Below are positions 35,396-44,824 of a DNA stretch of 64,000 nt, piece after piece. A program made the translations under genes and the position numbers. Origin of the DNA: Caryophanales bacterium. GTDB lineage: Bacteria; Bacillota; Bacilli; Bacillales; Bacillaceae_J. Below the pieces are notes generated by a model. That model saw nothing but the letters and a program-made list of their open reading frames with translations. It ran no database searches and had not been told where the DNA came from. Location of the stretch: the NCBI GenBank assembly GCA_012840465.1, contig DULJ01000085.1, forward strand, positions 1 through 64,000. Direction: 5' to 3'. How positions within the stretch are numbered: position 1 is the first letter of the stretch; every line of letters begins with the position of its first letter.

Positions 35396-36370
35396 ATGTT
35401 TTTAAAAGATTTATTCATTGGTCTTTCTCAAAATCAATTTTTAAATAGTGCTGCTAAAAAATATGGATTAAAAATGGGGGCACAAAGTGTCGTAGCGGGT
35501 ACAAATATTCCTGAAGTAATCAAAAGCATTAAAGAGCTAAATGCACATGGTATTTCTTGTACGGTAGATAACTTGGGCGAATTTGTTTATCAAAAAGAAG
35601 AAGCAACTGAGGCGAAAAATAATATTCTTGCTGTAATCGAGGCTATTCATGAAAACAATGTAGACGCTCACATTTCATTAAAACCAACACAATTAGGATT
35701 AGATATTGATTATGATTTCGCGCTTTTAAATCTTAAAGAAATTCTAGAAAAGGCAAGCGGTTACAACATGTTTGTCAACTTTGACATTGAGGATTCAGGT
35801 CACTTACAGCCTGCTTATGACATTCTTGACGATCTTTTAATGGAATTTGATAACGTTGGTACGGTTATTCAAGCTTATTTCCATCGTGCACAAGAATTTG
35901 TTGAAAAATATAAAGATATGCGAGTACGTATTGTAAAAGGTGCCTATAAAGAGCCTGCTGACCTTGCATACCAAGATAAAAAAGAAATTGATGCAAACTT
36001 TATTCGTATTACAGAGTGGCACCTATTAAATGGAAAGTTTACATCCATCGCCACACACGATCATCACATTATCAATCATTTAAAAAAGTTTATTAAACAA
36101 AACAATATTTCCAAAGATAAATATGAATTCCAAATGTTATATGGTTTCAGAAGAGAGCTTCAATTAGAGCTTGCTAAAGAGGGGTATAACTTCTGTACGT
36201 ATGTGCCATTTGGAAAGGATTGGTATGGCTATTTCATGAGACGTCTTGCTGAAAGACCTAAAAACTTAAACCTTGTTGCCAAAACAGTATTTAACAAGAA
36301 AACAAATACAGTGTTGGGTTTAACAGCAGGTGCCTTTATGTTAGGAAGAATGTCAAAGAAGAAAAAATAA
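35396..36370 (+). CDS. Proline dehydrogenase
   Basis: 324 residues, the size of monofunctional Bacillus proline dehydrogenases. The FAD-binding TIM-barrel motifs are visible: VDNLGEFV, AHISLKPTQLGLDID, VNFDIEDSG, RIVKGAYKEP, ATHDHHI and EFQMLYGFRREL, ending in the RRLAERPKNL helix. It oxidises proline to pyrroline-5-carboxylate at the membrane. No pyrroline-5-carboxylate dehydrogenase or proline permease is adjacent. ATG 35396 follows AGAGGGG. Confidence 0.93.
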   Translation: MFLKDLFIGLSQNQFLNSAAKKYGLKMGAQSVVAGTNIPEVIKSIKELNAHGISCTVDNLGEFVYQKEEATEAKNNILAVIEAIHENNVDAHISLKPTQLGLDIDYDFALLNLKEILEKASGYNMFVNFDIEDSGHLQPAYDILDDLLMEFDNVGTVIQAYFHRAQEFVEKYKDMRVRIVKGAYKEPADLAYQDKKEIDANFIRITEWHLLNGKFTSIATHDHHIINHLKKFIKQNNISKDKYEFQMLYGFRRELQLELAKEGYNFCTYVPFGKDWYGYFMRRLAERPKNLNLVAKTVFNKKTNTVLGLTAGAFMLGRMSKKKK

Positions 36371-36407
36371 GAAGAACCCCGTTTCATCTGAAACGGGGTT
36401 CTTCTTA
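36369..36407 (+). terminator. Bidirectional terminator
   Basis: AAGAAGAACCCCGTTTCA pairs with AAACGGGGTTCTTCTT around TCTG. It serves proline dehydrogenase and the convergent YxcD gene. Confidence 0.9.
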
Positions 36408-36692
36408 ATTAATCAACGCAATAATGCCTTCTTCGTCATCTAGAACTAATTGAATACCTGCATATGGATCTTTATTTAAAAACTCCTCAAGCCATAATCG
36501 CAAAGCCTCAATTAAGTTTCCGTGAGTAAGTACTTGCTTGCGGTCATTTACAAAAACTTCTGCAGAAAAGCCATAGTCATCATCAAACATTAATTCAACT
36601 TCCACATCTTCTGGTTTTACTTGCCGTTTACGAGAAATATAAACGCAGGTTGCATTGATAATATCCTGCTCCGTTAGTACTAGCTCCGCCAT
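36405..36692 (-). CDS. YxcD family protein (DUF2653)
   Basis: 95 residues, close to the YxcD/DUF2653 family: LTEQDIINATCVYISRKRQVKPEDVEVELM at the start, then acidic DDDYGFSAEV. It is a small soluble protein of unknown function, conserved in Bacilli. It overlaps the end of the upstream membrane-protein gene by 13 bases, so the two are translationally coupled. Confidence 0.8.
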   Translation of the reverse strand: MAELVLTEQDIINATCVYISRKRQVKPEDVEVELMFDDDYGFSAEVFVNDRKQVLTHGNLIEALRLWLEEFLNKDPYAGIQLVLDDEEGIIALIN

Positions 36693-37135
36693 GGATTAGT
36701 ATCCTCTTTTTTCTTTTTATTCTTGAAGTAAGTGAAAATACTACGAATCAGTGAAATTAACACCATAATCGCAAGTACATTAATCATTAAACCAAGGATT
36801 GAACCTAAAAATCCCATGTTAGCGAATAAGCCGCCAAATAGTAAACCTGCAAGACCACCAACCATTAAACCTTTCATAAAGCCGCCAGATGAAAATCCTT
36901 TTTTAGCTGTGTTGGGAGTTACAGCTGATTTATTTGTTGTATTTTGATCTGTCTTTTTATTTTGGAAAAAGGAATTGTTGTTGTTTTTCTGAGTATTGTG
37001 ATTGGGACTAAAACCTTTCTTACCTGAACTATACCCTTTGGCGTCAACCGTTGTAGGTTGATCTTGGAAAATAGCTGTTCCAATCGGCGTAAATAAAAGT
37101 GCTGCAGTAATCACAGCTGCAAATAATTTTTTCAT
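36680..37135 (-). CDS. Secreted/membrane protein with Gly-rich TM segment (Tim44-like annotation class)
   Basis: 151 residues. A cleavable-looking signal peptide (MKKLFAAVITAALLFTPIGTA), a low-complexity Asn/Gln/Lys linker (~residues 40-80), then a glycine-rich hydrophobic hairpin (GGFMKGLMVGGLAGLLFGGLFANMG) and a second membrane segment, ending in a lysine-rich tail. The architecture matches Bacillus proteins labelled as Tim44-like, without a proven role. Its gene overlaps yxcD by 13 bases and they are surely co-expressed. ATG 37135 follows GAGGGAAC. Confidence 0.7.
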   Translation of the reverse strand: MKKLFAAVITAALLFTPIGTAIFQDQPTTVDAKGYSSGKKGFSPNHNTQKNNNNSFFQNKKTDQNTTNKSAVTPNTAKKGFSSGGFMKGLMVGGLAGLLFGGLFANMGFLGSILGLMINVLAIMVLISLIRSIFTYFKNKKKKEDTNPWRS

Positions 37136-37348
37136 TTAAAAAGTTCCCTCCGCATTTCTTATTTATATGGTTATCTTTCATTCTATAGTATTTACGTTGA
37201 AAAATAAAATAAGTTTCACTTTTTCATTATCTTTTTAGATACAAGATTTGTAAAAGGGTTCACATAAAGTACAAGCTTTTTGTGAGGTTTAGACTATTGG
37301 TAGTGTTATAATATGGGTTAAAAAGACGGCTTGAAAGGAGAATCAATT

Positions 37349-39166
37349 ATGAAGGTACAAAAAAATTCTCGGAAGCCCATGATTTATTATTTCCTTATTG
37401 CGATGGGTATTGTTTTGCTTCTGAATGCTTTTATAATGCCGATGATTACGGAACAAAAAATAACGGAAGTTGACTATGGGACATTTTTAACAAAAATTGA
37501 GAAAGGGGATATAAAAGAGGTAAAGATCATGTCCAATCAAATAGCTTTTACTGCTAATAATGACCAAGGCAAAGAAGCTACTTTTGTGACGGGACGGATG
37601 GATGATCCAGATTTAGTGAATCGTTTGTATAAAGCTAAAGTCCCCTTTACCTCCACGATTCAAAGTGATGATTCCTCTTTCATCAATTTCATATTAACTT
37701 GGATCCTTCCGCTGATTATTTTTATTTGGATCAGTCAAATTTTCATTAGGAAAATGCAAACGAAGGTAGGAGGGGGCAATCGTACATTAAGCATTGGGAA
37801 AAGTAATGCCAAAATTTACGTGAAGGCGGAAACTGGAAAGTCCTTTGAAGACGTAGCCGGTCAGGATGAAGCAAAGGAAGCATTGCAAGAAATCGTTGAC
37901 TTTTTACATAATCCAACAAGGTATAAACGTATTGGTGCTAAAATTCCGAAGGGGGTATTATTAGTGGGACCTCCAGGTACGGGGAAAACATTGCTTGCAA
38001 AAGCATTAGCAGGCGAATCCAAAGTACCGTTTTTCTCGATATCTGGTTCTGAATTTGTGGAAATGTTTGTTGGTATGGGAGCTGCCAGAGTCAGGGATTT
38101 ATTCAAACAGGCACAAGAAAAAGCGCCGTGCATCGTTTTTATTGATGAAATCGATGCGATTGGCAAAAGCCGCAATTCGATGGGGATCAATAGCAATGAT
38201 GAGAGGGAGCAAACATTAAATCAACTTTTGTCAGAGATGGATGGGTTTGATGCCGATAAAGGGGTCGTTATTTTAGCGGCTACGAATAGACCGGAAACAC
38301 TTGATAAAGCATTGCTTAGACCTGGAAGATTTGACCGTAGAATCCCGGTGGAATTGCCAGATTTGCAGGGACGTGAAGCGATTTTGAAAGTCCATGTTAG
38401 CAAGGTAAGAACGGGAGACGATATTGATTTAAATGCAATTGCAAGAGCAACACCAGGTGCGTCTGGGGCGGATCTGGCCAATATTATTAATGAAGGTGCT
38501 TTGCGAGCTGTTAAAGAGGGCCGTGATCAAGTAAACCAAAGTGATCTCGAAGAGTCTGTAGAGGTCGTTATCGCTGGATATCAGAGAAAAAATGCCGTGA
38601 TTCCGATGAAAGATAAATTAACGATTGCCTATCACGAAATAGGCCATGCCCTAGTTGCGGCCAAACAAAATCACTCAGCACCTGTTCATAAAATAACGAT
38701 TATTCCGAGAACCTCGGGATCGTTGGGTTATACGATGCAGATAGAAGAAGGGGAACAAGTACTGCTTACAAAAGAGCAAGCCATGGATAAAATTACTACC
38801 TATATGGGAGGCCGCTCAGCAGAGGAAATTATTTTCAATACGATAACTTCGGGTGCGGCGAATGACATCCAACAGGCAACCAGAATTGCTAAAGACATGG
38901 TGACGAGATTTGGTATGAGCGACGAATTCGATATGATGGCTTTAGAAACGGTGAACAATCCTTACTTAGGTGGAGATACAACACTGATGGTATCTGCTGA
39001 GACCGCTGCGAAAATAGATGCTGAAGTGCTTAAAATTATTAAAATTGCCCATCAAAGGGCACTTGAAATACTTGAAGAAAATAAAGAAAAGCTACATGAA
39101 TTAGCAAAATACTTGATGGAAAAGGAAACGATCACCGGGGAAGAATTTATGGAGTTTTTAGCTTAA
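37349..39166 (+). CDS. FtsH-family ATP-dependent zinc metalloprotease (paralogue)
   Basis: 605 residues. Two membrane segments (~10-30 and ~105-125) flank an extracytoplasmic domain, then an AAA+ module with Walker A GPPGTGKT, Walker [10 protein letters not shown] and the [23 protein letters not shown]. The protease site is HEIGH (family norm HEAGH), with the third ligand Asp in [10 protein letters not shown]. It lacks the acidic tail of long FtsH proteins and is not next to hprT/tilS, so it is a second FtsH. I choose ATG 37349, 8 bases after AAAGGAG, over TTG 37331. Confidence 0.92.
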   Translation: MKVQKNSRKPMIYYFLIAMGIVLLLNAFIMPMITEQKITEVDYGTFLTKIEKGDIKEVKIMSNQIAFTANNDQGKEATFVTGRMDDPDLVNRLYKAKVPFTSTIQSDDSSFINFILTWILPLIIFIWISQIFIRKMQTKVGGGNRTLSIGKSNAKIYVKAETGKSFEDVAGQDEAKEALQEIVDFLHNPTRYKRIGAKIPKGVLLVGPPGTGKTLLAKALAGESKVPFFSISGSEFVEMFVGMGAARVRDLFKQAQEKAPCIVFIDEIDAIGKSRNSMGINSNDEREQTLNQLLSEMDGFDADKGVVILAATNRPETLDKALLRPGRFDRRIPVELPDLQGREAILKVHVSKVRTGDDIDLNAIARATPGASGADLANIINEGALRAVKEGRDQVNQSDLEESVEVVIAGYQRKNAVIPMKDKLTIAYHEIGHALVAAKQNHSAPVHKITIIPRTSGSLGYTMQIEEGEQVLLTKEQAMDKITTYMGGRSAEEIIFNTITSGAANDIQQATRIAKDMVTRFGMSDEFDMMALETVNNPYLGGDTTLMVSAETAAKIDAEVLKIIKIAHQRALEILEENKEKLHELAKYLMEKETITGEEFMEFLA

Positions 39167-39173
39167 AAAGCAA

Positions 39174-39220
39174 TCGCTGAATCTATGGGTTCCCATTCAT
39201 AGATTTGGCGACTTTTTTTT
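39174..39220 (+). terminator. Rho-independent terminator after ftsH paralogue
   Basis: TCGCTGAATCTATG pairs with CATAGATTTGGCGA and is followed by eight T. It lies 20 bases before the next start. Confidence 0.85.
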
Positions 39221-39239
39221 AAAAGGAGAGGGATTTATT

Positions 39240-39485
39240 ATGAGTTATATAGTGACCATATCAGCAAAGTTAGTTTTAAAAAACAGTTATAAAAAATTAA
39301 TCTTTTTTTATAGTTTTTTTGGGCTATTTCTCCTATTTCTAACTGTTTTCGTTTCTGATTCACCGACAATCGGAGGAAAATACTTTACTATTCTTTTTAT
39401 CATTTTATCAATCATTAATTTTGCAATAGCGCTTTATTACTACATATTTAAAGTAAGAGGCATAGATAATACCGAAGGTTATTAA
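39240..39485 (+). CDS. Small two-helix membrane protein
   Basis: 81 residues from ATG 39240 with AAAAGGAGAGGG upstream. Two hydrophobic segments (LIFFYSFFGLFLLFLTVFV and FTILFIILSIINFAIALYYY) flank a short polar loop. There is no recognised family. It lies after the ftsH terminator and before the enoyl-CoA hydratase gene; a stress or membrane role is possible but not supported. Confidence 0.6.
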   Translation: MSYIVTISAKLVLKNSYKKLIFFYSFFGLFLLFLTVFVSDSPTIGGKYFTILFIILSIINFAIALYYYIFKVRGIDNTEGY

Positions 39486-39596
39486 CTCGATAATTTTGCT
39501 GTTGACTAAAGTTGGCTGAACATTCAAACTATAATTATGACAGCAAGAAATTAGCAGGTTTTTTTGATAAAATCACTAAAATGGGGGAATAGTAGA

Positions 39597-40361
39597 GTGG
39601 AGTTTTTATCAGTTAGACAAACAGAGGATATTGCTTATATTACTTTGGAAAATATTAAAGAATTTAACACTTTAACATTGCAGGTTCTTAAGGAAATGGA
39701 CCAATTGTTAAAAGAAATTGGCGCGAAAAGAGAAGTTAAAGTTGTTGTAATCGAGGGATCCGAAAGAGTATTTTGTGCAGGACATAGCTTAAAGGAAATT
39801 GAAGCAAAAAGTGAAACTGAAGTGTTGGCGCTTTTCAGGGAATGCTCCATGATGATGCGGACGTTGCGGGAGATTCCACAGATCGTTGTTTCTAAAGTTC
39901 GTAGTGCAGCAGTAGCAGCTGGTTGTCAATTAGTTGCTGCTAGTGATTTAGCGGTTGCTAGTGATGTAGCGAAATTTTCAACTCCGGGTATAAATAGCGG
40001 GCTGTTTTGCAGTACGCCGGCAGTATTTTTAAGTAGAAATATTGGACGGAAAAAGGCTGTGGAATTGCTGTTTACCGGTAATTTCATGTCAGCGCAAGAA
40101 GCACTGCTGCATGGTCTTGTCAATAAAGTTGTCCCTGTTGAGGAGTTAGATGCGGAAACGGAAAGATTGGCTAAAGATATTACAAAACAAAGCCTAAACA
40201 TTATCGAAATAGGAAAGCGTCAGTTTTATCAACAGATTAATATGGAAGATTTCCAAGCTTTACATTATTCAACAGAAGTTATTTCTTTAAATAGTAAGCA
40301 TCCAGATGCACAAGAAGGAATCCGGGCGTTTATTGAAAAAAGAAAGCCAGTTTGGAACTAG
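39597..40361 (+). CDS. Enoyl-CoA hydratase/isomerase family protein
   Basis: 254 residues, a crotonase-fold protein with CAGHSLKEI (oxyanion hole), a central AAGCQLVAASDLAVAS and FSTPGINSGLFCSTPAVFLSR, closest in feel to ECHDC3-like members. One of the two catalytic glutamates of true hydratases is not evident, so the reaction is uncertain. I choose GTG 39597 (VEFLSVRQ), after GGGGG about 10 bases upstream; TTG 39564 would add 11 atypical residues. Confidence 0.8.
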   Translation: MEFLSVRQTEDIAYITLENIKEFNTLTLQVLKEMDQLLKEIGAKREVKVVVIEGSERVFCAGHSLKEIEAKSETEVLALFRECSMMMRTLREIPQIVVSKVRSAAVAAGCQLVAASDLAVASDVAKFSTPGINSGLFCSTPAVFLSRNIGRKKAVELLFTGNFMSAQEALLHGLVNKVVPVEELDAETERLAKDITKQSLNIIEIGKRQFYQQINMEDFQALHYSTEVISLNSKHPDAQEGIRAFIEKRKPVWN

Positions 40362-40362
40362 A

Positions 40363-40408
40363 AAAGCGAAAGCGCCCGTTTAAGGGATTAACGAAAAGTA
40401 CACTGCGA
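40363..40408 (+). repeat. Truncated end of the dispersed ~150-bp repeat
   Basis: GAAAAGCGAAAGCGCCC is the reverse complement of the right end of the element at 28422-28571; the remainder is not recognisable. It lies directly after the enoyl-CoA hydratase stop. Confidence 0.4.
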
Positions 40409-40495
40409 ATTGTTGTTTCAGCTATTGAAGAAACGGAATTTTAAAGGTCCTCAATCGGTAAATATTTGAAGTTTCTAATAGAAATAAAAGTTTTG

Positions 40496-40525
40496 TTGAT
40501 TTTTTTTGAAAAGTCTATGCATAAT
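40496..40525 (+). promoter_or_regulatory. Probable sigma-A promoter of the purC-like gene
   Basis: TTGATT (40496-40501), 18 bases, CATAAT (40520-40525), about 45 bases before the start. No purine riboswitch is visible. Confidence 0.5.
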
Positions 40526-40568
40526 GTAGCTAAAGTAATAGAAATTTTAATAGGGAAGGAATAATGAT

Positions 40569-41252
40569 ATGAAGCTTATTTATACTGGGAAAACTAAAAA
40601 TGTTTATGGTCTTGAGGACGGAAATTACTTATTGCAGTTTAAAGATGATGTTACAGGTGAAAATGGGGTCTTTGACCCAGGTGCCAATACTGTTGGTTTA
40701 ACGATGGAAGGTGCAGGTAGAGCAGGACTTAGACTAACGAAGTTCTTTTTCGAAAAATTAGCAGAGGCTGGAATTCCAACTCATTATATTGGTGCTGACA
40801 TTGAAAAGGCGACAATGACAGTAAAACCGGCAACTGTATTTGGTCAAGGTCTTGAAGTTATTTGTCGTTATCGTGCTGTTGGCAGCTTTTTACGTCGTTA
40901 TGGGATGTATGCTAAAGAAGGTCAGTCACTTGATGCTTTTGTGGAGGTTACAATTAAGGATGATGACCGTCAAGATCCGCCAATTAGCGAAGATGCTCTT
41001 GATATGCTTGGGATCCTTACACTCAGCGAATACAAAGAATTAAAAGAGTTAACTCAAAAGATAGCTGCGATTGTAAAAGTAGAGTTAGCTAAAAAGGAAA
41101 TAGAGCTATATGATATTAAATTTGAATTTGGTCGATTAGCGGATAAACAAATTGTACTAATTGATGAAATTTCAGGCGGAAATATGCGTGCCTATAAAAA
41201 TAGCGAATATATCGAGCCGTTAAAATTAGAACAATTAATGCTTGAAGATTAA
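40569..41252 (+). CDS. SAICAR synthetase (PurC) family protein, stand-alone
   Basis: 227 residues. Motifs of phosphoribosylaminoimidazole-succinocarboxamide synthase are present: IYTGKTKNVYGL, KDDVTGENGVFD, VICRYRAVGSFLRRYG and DEISGGNMRAY. PurC joins aspartate to CAIR in purine synthesis. This gene is alone, with its own promoter and terminator, outside any pur operon, and belongs to the divergent PurC clade also seen in Clostridia. It may be a second copy with an unknown condition of use. ATG 40569 follows AGGGAAGGAA. Confidence 0.85.
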   Translation: MKLIYTGKTKNVYGLEDGNYLLQFKDDVTGENGVFDPGANTVGLTMEGAGRAGLRLTKFFFEKLAEAGIPTHYIGADIEKATMTVKPATVFGQGLEVICRYRAVGSFLRRYGMYAKEGQSLDAFVEVTIKDDDRQDPPISEDALDMLGILTLSEYKELKELTQKIAAIVKVELAKKEIELYDIKFEFGRLADKQIVLIDEISGGNMRAYKNSEYIEPLKLEQLMLED

Positions 41253-41274
41253 TTGTTAAAGGGCTAAATGGATG

Positions 41275-41316
41275 GAGCACCCACACTGGAGCGTAAAGTG
41301 TGGGTGCTTTTTGCGT
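41275..41316 (+). terminator. Rho-independent terminator
   Basis: AGCACCCACACT pairs with AGTGTGGGTGCT, followed by TTTTT. Confidence 0.9.
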
Positions 41317-41485
41317 TTTTAAAACTGTTGCTCATTGTTACTATAACAACGACCGAAAAAAATATCTGCCTTAGTACAGAATTTAGCTTGTTTGTCACAA
41401 AGTTTCGTTTTTTGTCGTAAAATGAATTTTTTATCTAATTTTGAATATATAATTTATTTATAGAACCATGAAGGTGGGGGAGAAA

Positions 41486-43024
41486 ATGAAAACGCATATA
41501 GAGAGAATTAGAGACCCAAGATTACTGGATCGTGTAGTTACAGCTGAGGATGCGGCATCATGGATTAAGGACGGAATGACAATCGGAATCAGCGGTTTTA
41601 CTAGAGCGGGTGATGCTAAAGCGATACCATATGCATTGGTGAAACGTGCTGAGACAGAATCTTTTAAAGTAAATTTATTTACTGGGGCCTCCATTGGCTC
41701 AAATATCGACAAGATGTTTACTGAAGCGGGTATTATTAGAAAGCGTTTGCCATATCAGGCTGACAAAACGATGAGAGATGGAATTAATAAAGGTGATGTC
41801 TTATTTGTAGATACCCATCTTTCACATGTGGCTGAATTAGTTCGTAATAAGGCTTTGGATACCATCGATTTTGCCGTTATTGAGGCACTCTCTATTACTG
41901 AAGATGGAATGATCATCCCAACAACATCAGGTGGAAACTCGCAAGTATTTGCCAATAATGCAAAAAATATCATCATTGAGCTTAATGATGCTTTTCCATT
42001 AAGTTTAGAAGGTTTGCACGACTTTTATGACCCGGGTGAACAAGGTAAAAGACAACCAATTCCATTAACAAAGCCGTCTGACCGAATTGGCACTGTAGGG
42101 ATTCCTTATGATCCTGACAAGGTAAAAGGAATTGTTTTTACTCATTATCCAGATACACCTTCATCAATCGTACCACCAGATGATGAAACTGTAACGATGG
42201 CAAACCATTTGCTAGACTTTTTGCGTAGTGAAATTGCGGCGGGCAAATTACCTGAAAAACTACCAACTTTGCAATCAGGAGTAGGCTCAGTTGCAAATGC
42301 TGTTCTTCATGGATTACTGGAATCAGAATTTGAAGAATTACAACTATATTCAGAAGTACTTCAAGATGCTGTGTTTGACTTAATGGATGCAGGGAAGGTT
42401 ACATTTGCTTCAAGCTGCTCGTTAGGTTTATCAGATGCCAAAATGGATGAGGTATACTCAAACTTTGATAAATATCGTGATCGCATCATGTTACGCCCGC
42501 AAGAATTATCGAATAACCCGGAAATTATTCGACGTCTTGGATTAATTTCCATTAATGCAGCATTGGAATTTGACATCTATGGCAATGTGAATTCCACCCA
42601 TGTAATGGGTACAAAAATGATGAATGGAATTGGTGGCTCTGGTGATTTTGCAAGAAATGCCCGTTTGGCAATCTTCGTTACAAAATCAATCGCCAAAAAT
42701 GGAAAGATTTCAAGCGTCGTGCCTTTCGCTTCACATATTGACCACACCGAACATGATGTAGATGTAGTAGTAACGGAACAAGGCTATGCGGATCTTCGTG
42801 GCTTAGCACCAAGAGAGCGGGCAGAATTAATTATTCATAACTGTGTACACCCTATGTATCGCACTCAGTTGTGGAACTACTATACGGAAGCTTTAACAAG
42901 AGGCGGCCAAACACCACATGTCTTGGAAAAAGCTTTATCATGGCATATTAATTTACAAAAGCACGGAACAATGCAACCAGAGATTGAAGAAAAGCTAGAA
43001 GAAAAAGTGAAAGAAATGGTTTAA
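41486..43024 (+). CDS. Succinyl-CoA:acetate CoA-transferase / acetyl-CoA hydrolase family
   Basis: 512 residues, a class I CoA-transferase with the two halves of the acetyl-CoA hydrolase/transferase family. The probable catalytic Glu lies in LYSEVLQD, and GIGGSGDFARNA (CoA loop) and VTEQGYADLRGLAPRERAE near the C-terminus are diagnostic. It resembles AarC/Cat1, which swaps CoA between succinyl-CoA and acetate, useful in acetate or carboxylate metabolism. I choose ATG 41486 behind GTGGGGGAG; the upstream ATG 41468 overlaps the site. A terminator follows. Confidence 0.9.
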   Translation: MKTHIERIRDPRLLDRVVTAEDAASWIKDGMTIGISGFTRAGDAKAIPYALVKRAETESFKVNLFTGASIGSNIDKMFTEAGIIRKRLPYQADKTMRDGINKGDVLFVDTHLSHVAELVRNKALDTIDFAVIEALSITEDGMIIPTTSGGNSQVFANNAKNIIIELNDAFPLSLEGLHDFYDPGEQGKRQPIPLTKPSDRIGTVGIPYDPDKVKGIVFTHYPDTPSSIVPPDDETVTMANHLLDFLRSEIAAGKLPEKLPTLQSGVGSVANAVLHGLLESEFEELQLYSEVLQDAVFDLMDAGKVTFASSCSLGLSDAKMDEVYSNFDKYRDRIMLRPQELSNNPEIIRRLGLISINAALEFDIYGNVNSTHVMGTKMMNGIGGSGDFARNARLAIFVTKSIAKNGKISSVVPFASHIDHTEHDVDVVVTEQGYADLRGLAPRERAELIIHNCVHPMYRTQLWNYYTEALTRGGQTPHVLEKALSWHINLQKHGTMQPEIEEKLEEKVKEMV

Positions 43025-43032
43025 CTATTAAA

Positions 43033-43077
43033 TAGGGGCTGTTTAAACTATTAAGTTTGACAGCCTCTTTTTTTTTA
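43033..43077 (+). terminator. Rho-independent terminator
   Basis: AGGGGCTGT pairs with ACAGCCTCT across a 17-base loop and is followed by eight or more T. Confidence 0.82.
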
Positions 43078-43192
43078 TTTCAATCTTGACTTTTTCAAAG
43101 GCTATTTTTAAATTTGGACTTTCCATGTATAATAATGAAGTGAATGATGTTTGCATTTTTTTAGATTCAATGTTGAAAGAGAGTGGAACAAA

Positions 43193-43912
43193 ATGGGTCG
43201 TAAGTGGAACAATATTAAAGAAAAAAAGGCATCAAAGGATGCGAATACTAGTCGCATTTATGCTAAATTTGGCGTAGAAATTTATGTAGCAGCTAAACAG
43301 GGCGAGCCTGATCCAGAGTCTAACCAGGCATTAAAGTTTGTTCTAGAACGGGCAAAAACATATAATGTACCAAGACATATCATTGACCGCGCAATTGATA
43401 AAGCAAAAGGTGGATCAGATGAAAATTATTCTGAGCTTCGTTATGAAGGCTTTGGACCTAGTGGTTCAATGGTAATCGTTGATGCTCTAACAAATAACGT
43501 AAACCGTACCGCGTCAGAAGTTCGTGCAGCATTTGGTAAAAATGGCGGAAACATGGGTGTAAGTGGCTCTGTTGCCTACATGTTTGATAAAACAGCCGTT
43601 ATCGGTGTTGAAGGGAAATCTGAGGAAGAAGCGCTTGAAATTTTAATGGAAGCAGACTTAGACGTCCGTGATATTCTTGAAGAAGATGATGCTGTGATTG
43701 TTTATGCAGCACCGGATCAATTTCTTGCTGTTCAAGAGGCCTTTAGAAATGCTGGTGTAAGTGAGTTTACCGTAGCAGAACTTACAATGCTTGCGCAAAA
43801 CGAAGTAACTTTAGATGCAGAGAACTTAGCTCAATTTGAAAAAATGATTGATGCACTTGAAGATTGTGACGATGTTCAGCAAGTGTACCATAACGTTGAT
43901 TTAGGAGAATAA
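43193..43912 (+). CDS. YebC/PmpR family transcriptional/translation factor (YeeI type)
   Basis: 239 residues from ATG 43193: the family always begins [17 protein letters not shown], which fixes the start. Then YGFxS-like [21 protein letters not shown] and a C-terminal half with [20 protein letters not shown]. YebC proteins have been described both as DNA-binding regulators and as ribosome-associated factors that ease translation of proline stretches. The ribosome binding site is weak (GAAAGAGAGTGG). Confidence 0.93.
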   Translation: MGRKWNNIKEKKASKDANTSRIYAKFGVEIYVAAKQGEPDPESNQALKFVLERAKTYNVPRHIIDRAIDKAKGGSDENYSELRYEGFGPSGSMVIVDALTNNVNRTASEVRAAFGKNGGNMGVSGSVAYMFDKTAVIGVEGKSEEEALEILMEADLDVRDILEEDDAVIVYAAPDQFLAVQEAFRNAGVSEFTVAELTMLAQNEVTLDAENLAQFEKMIDALEDCDDVQQVYHNVDLGE

Positions 43913-43952
43913 GTGGGACAGAGGACAAGCTCTTTGTCCCACTTTCTTTTTT
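43911..43952 (+). terminator. Rho-independent terminator
   Basis: AAGTGGGACA pairs with TGTCCCACTT and is followed by TCTTTTTT; it overlaps the stop codon and carries the GTGGGACA tag seen elsewhere. Confidence 0.8.
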
Positions 43953-44018
43953 AAACAAGGAATGTGAGTTAGATATAACTTATGAAACTAGAAACTAGTA
44001 CTATGAAGATGTGTGAAT

Positions 44019-44057
44019 GAGGACAGAAAGTAGGTATGAAGCGTAGATTCTGTCCTC
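44019..44057 (+). repeat. Solitary copy of the GAGGACA palindromic repeat
   Basis: GAGGACAGAAA pairs with TTCTGTCCTC around a ~20-base loop. Same terminal motif and spacing as the tandem array at 15998-16205. Confidence 0.65.
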
Positions 44058-44099
44058 AAATTGGAAGATCGTGCAAGGAATCAAATAGGAGATAAGTCC

Positions 44100-44705
44100 A
44101 TGAAGGAACATTATTATGATAAATTGCTAAACATAAATACAGGGGGAAATCAAAAAGAAACCAGCGGGTCAATCCACTATCATCGCTATGAGCCGACCCA
44201 ATACACAGCCCTAGAAGTTTTATTTGGTGAATATGAATTGAAAAGCAGTGATCATGTCGTTGATTTTGGGTGTGGAAAAGGACGTTTGAACTTTTATATC
44301 CATTATTTTTTTCATGCCTCAGTTGTTGGGATAGAAATGAACGAGACATTTTATAAAGAAGCCCTTCAAAACAAAACTAGCTATCTAAAAAAACATAAAA
44401 GGAATAAAGATAAAATTCAATTTCAATGTTGTTTAGCAGAGGAGTATGAAATTAATCCATTGGATAACCGGTTTTACTTTTTCAACCCGTTTTCGATCCA
44501 GATCTTTATTGCTGTTCTTATAAATATTATAGTTTCAGTCGGGGAAGCGGACAGAGAAGTAGAATTGATTTTGTATTACGCATCGGAGGATTATGTCTAT
44601 TTTTTAGAAAATCATACTGGATTTGAATTAAAAAAAGAAATGATTGTGCCTGGATTATATGAAAATGATCCATATGAAAGATTTTTAATCTATCGATTGG
44701 GTTAG
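44100..44705 (+). CDS. SAM-dependent methyltransferase
   Basis: 201 residues. Class I Rossmann motif VVDFGCGKGRLNFYIHY binds S-adenosylmethionine, followed by VVGIEMNETFYKEA and FYFFNPFSIQIF (motif IV region). The substrate is unknown. I choose ATG 44100 after AGGAG; the ATG 39 bases upstream lies inside the repeat hairpin and adds unrelated residues. It stands alone, and a GC tag follows at about 44730. Confidence 0.83.
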   Translation: MKEHYYDKLLNINTGGNQKETSGSIHYHRYEPTQYTALEVLFGEYELKSSDHVVDFGCGKGRLNFYIHYFFHASVVGIEMNETFYKEALQNKTSYLKKHKRNKDKIQFQCCLAEEYEINPLDNRFYFFNPFSIQIFIAVLINIIVSVGEADREVELILYYASEDYVYFLENHTGFELKKEMIVPGLYENDPYERFLIYRLG

Positions 44706-44824
44706 GTGGGCCCAAGTTTCCTAAATGGACCGAAGTTCCCGCCCCCGCGTCCTATTACTAATCAGAAAATACTGACAACAATGAAGCTAAATGATATATT
44801 CATAGAAAGGGGGGTAATGGAACT

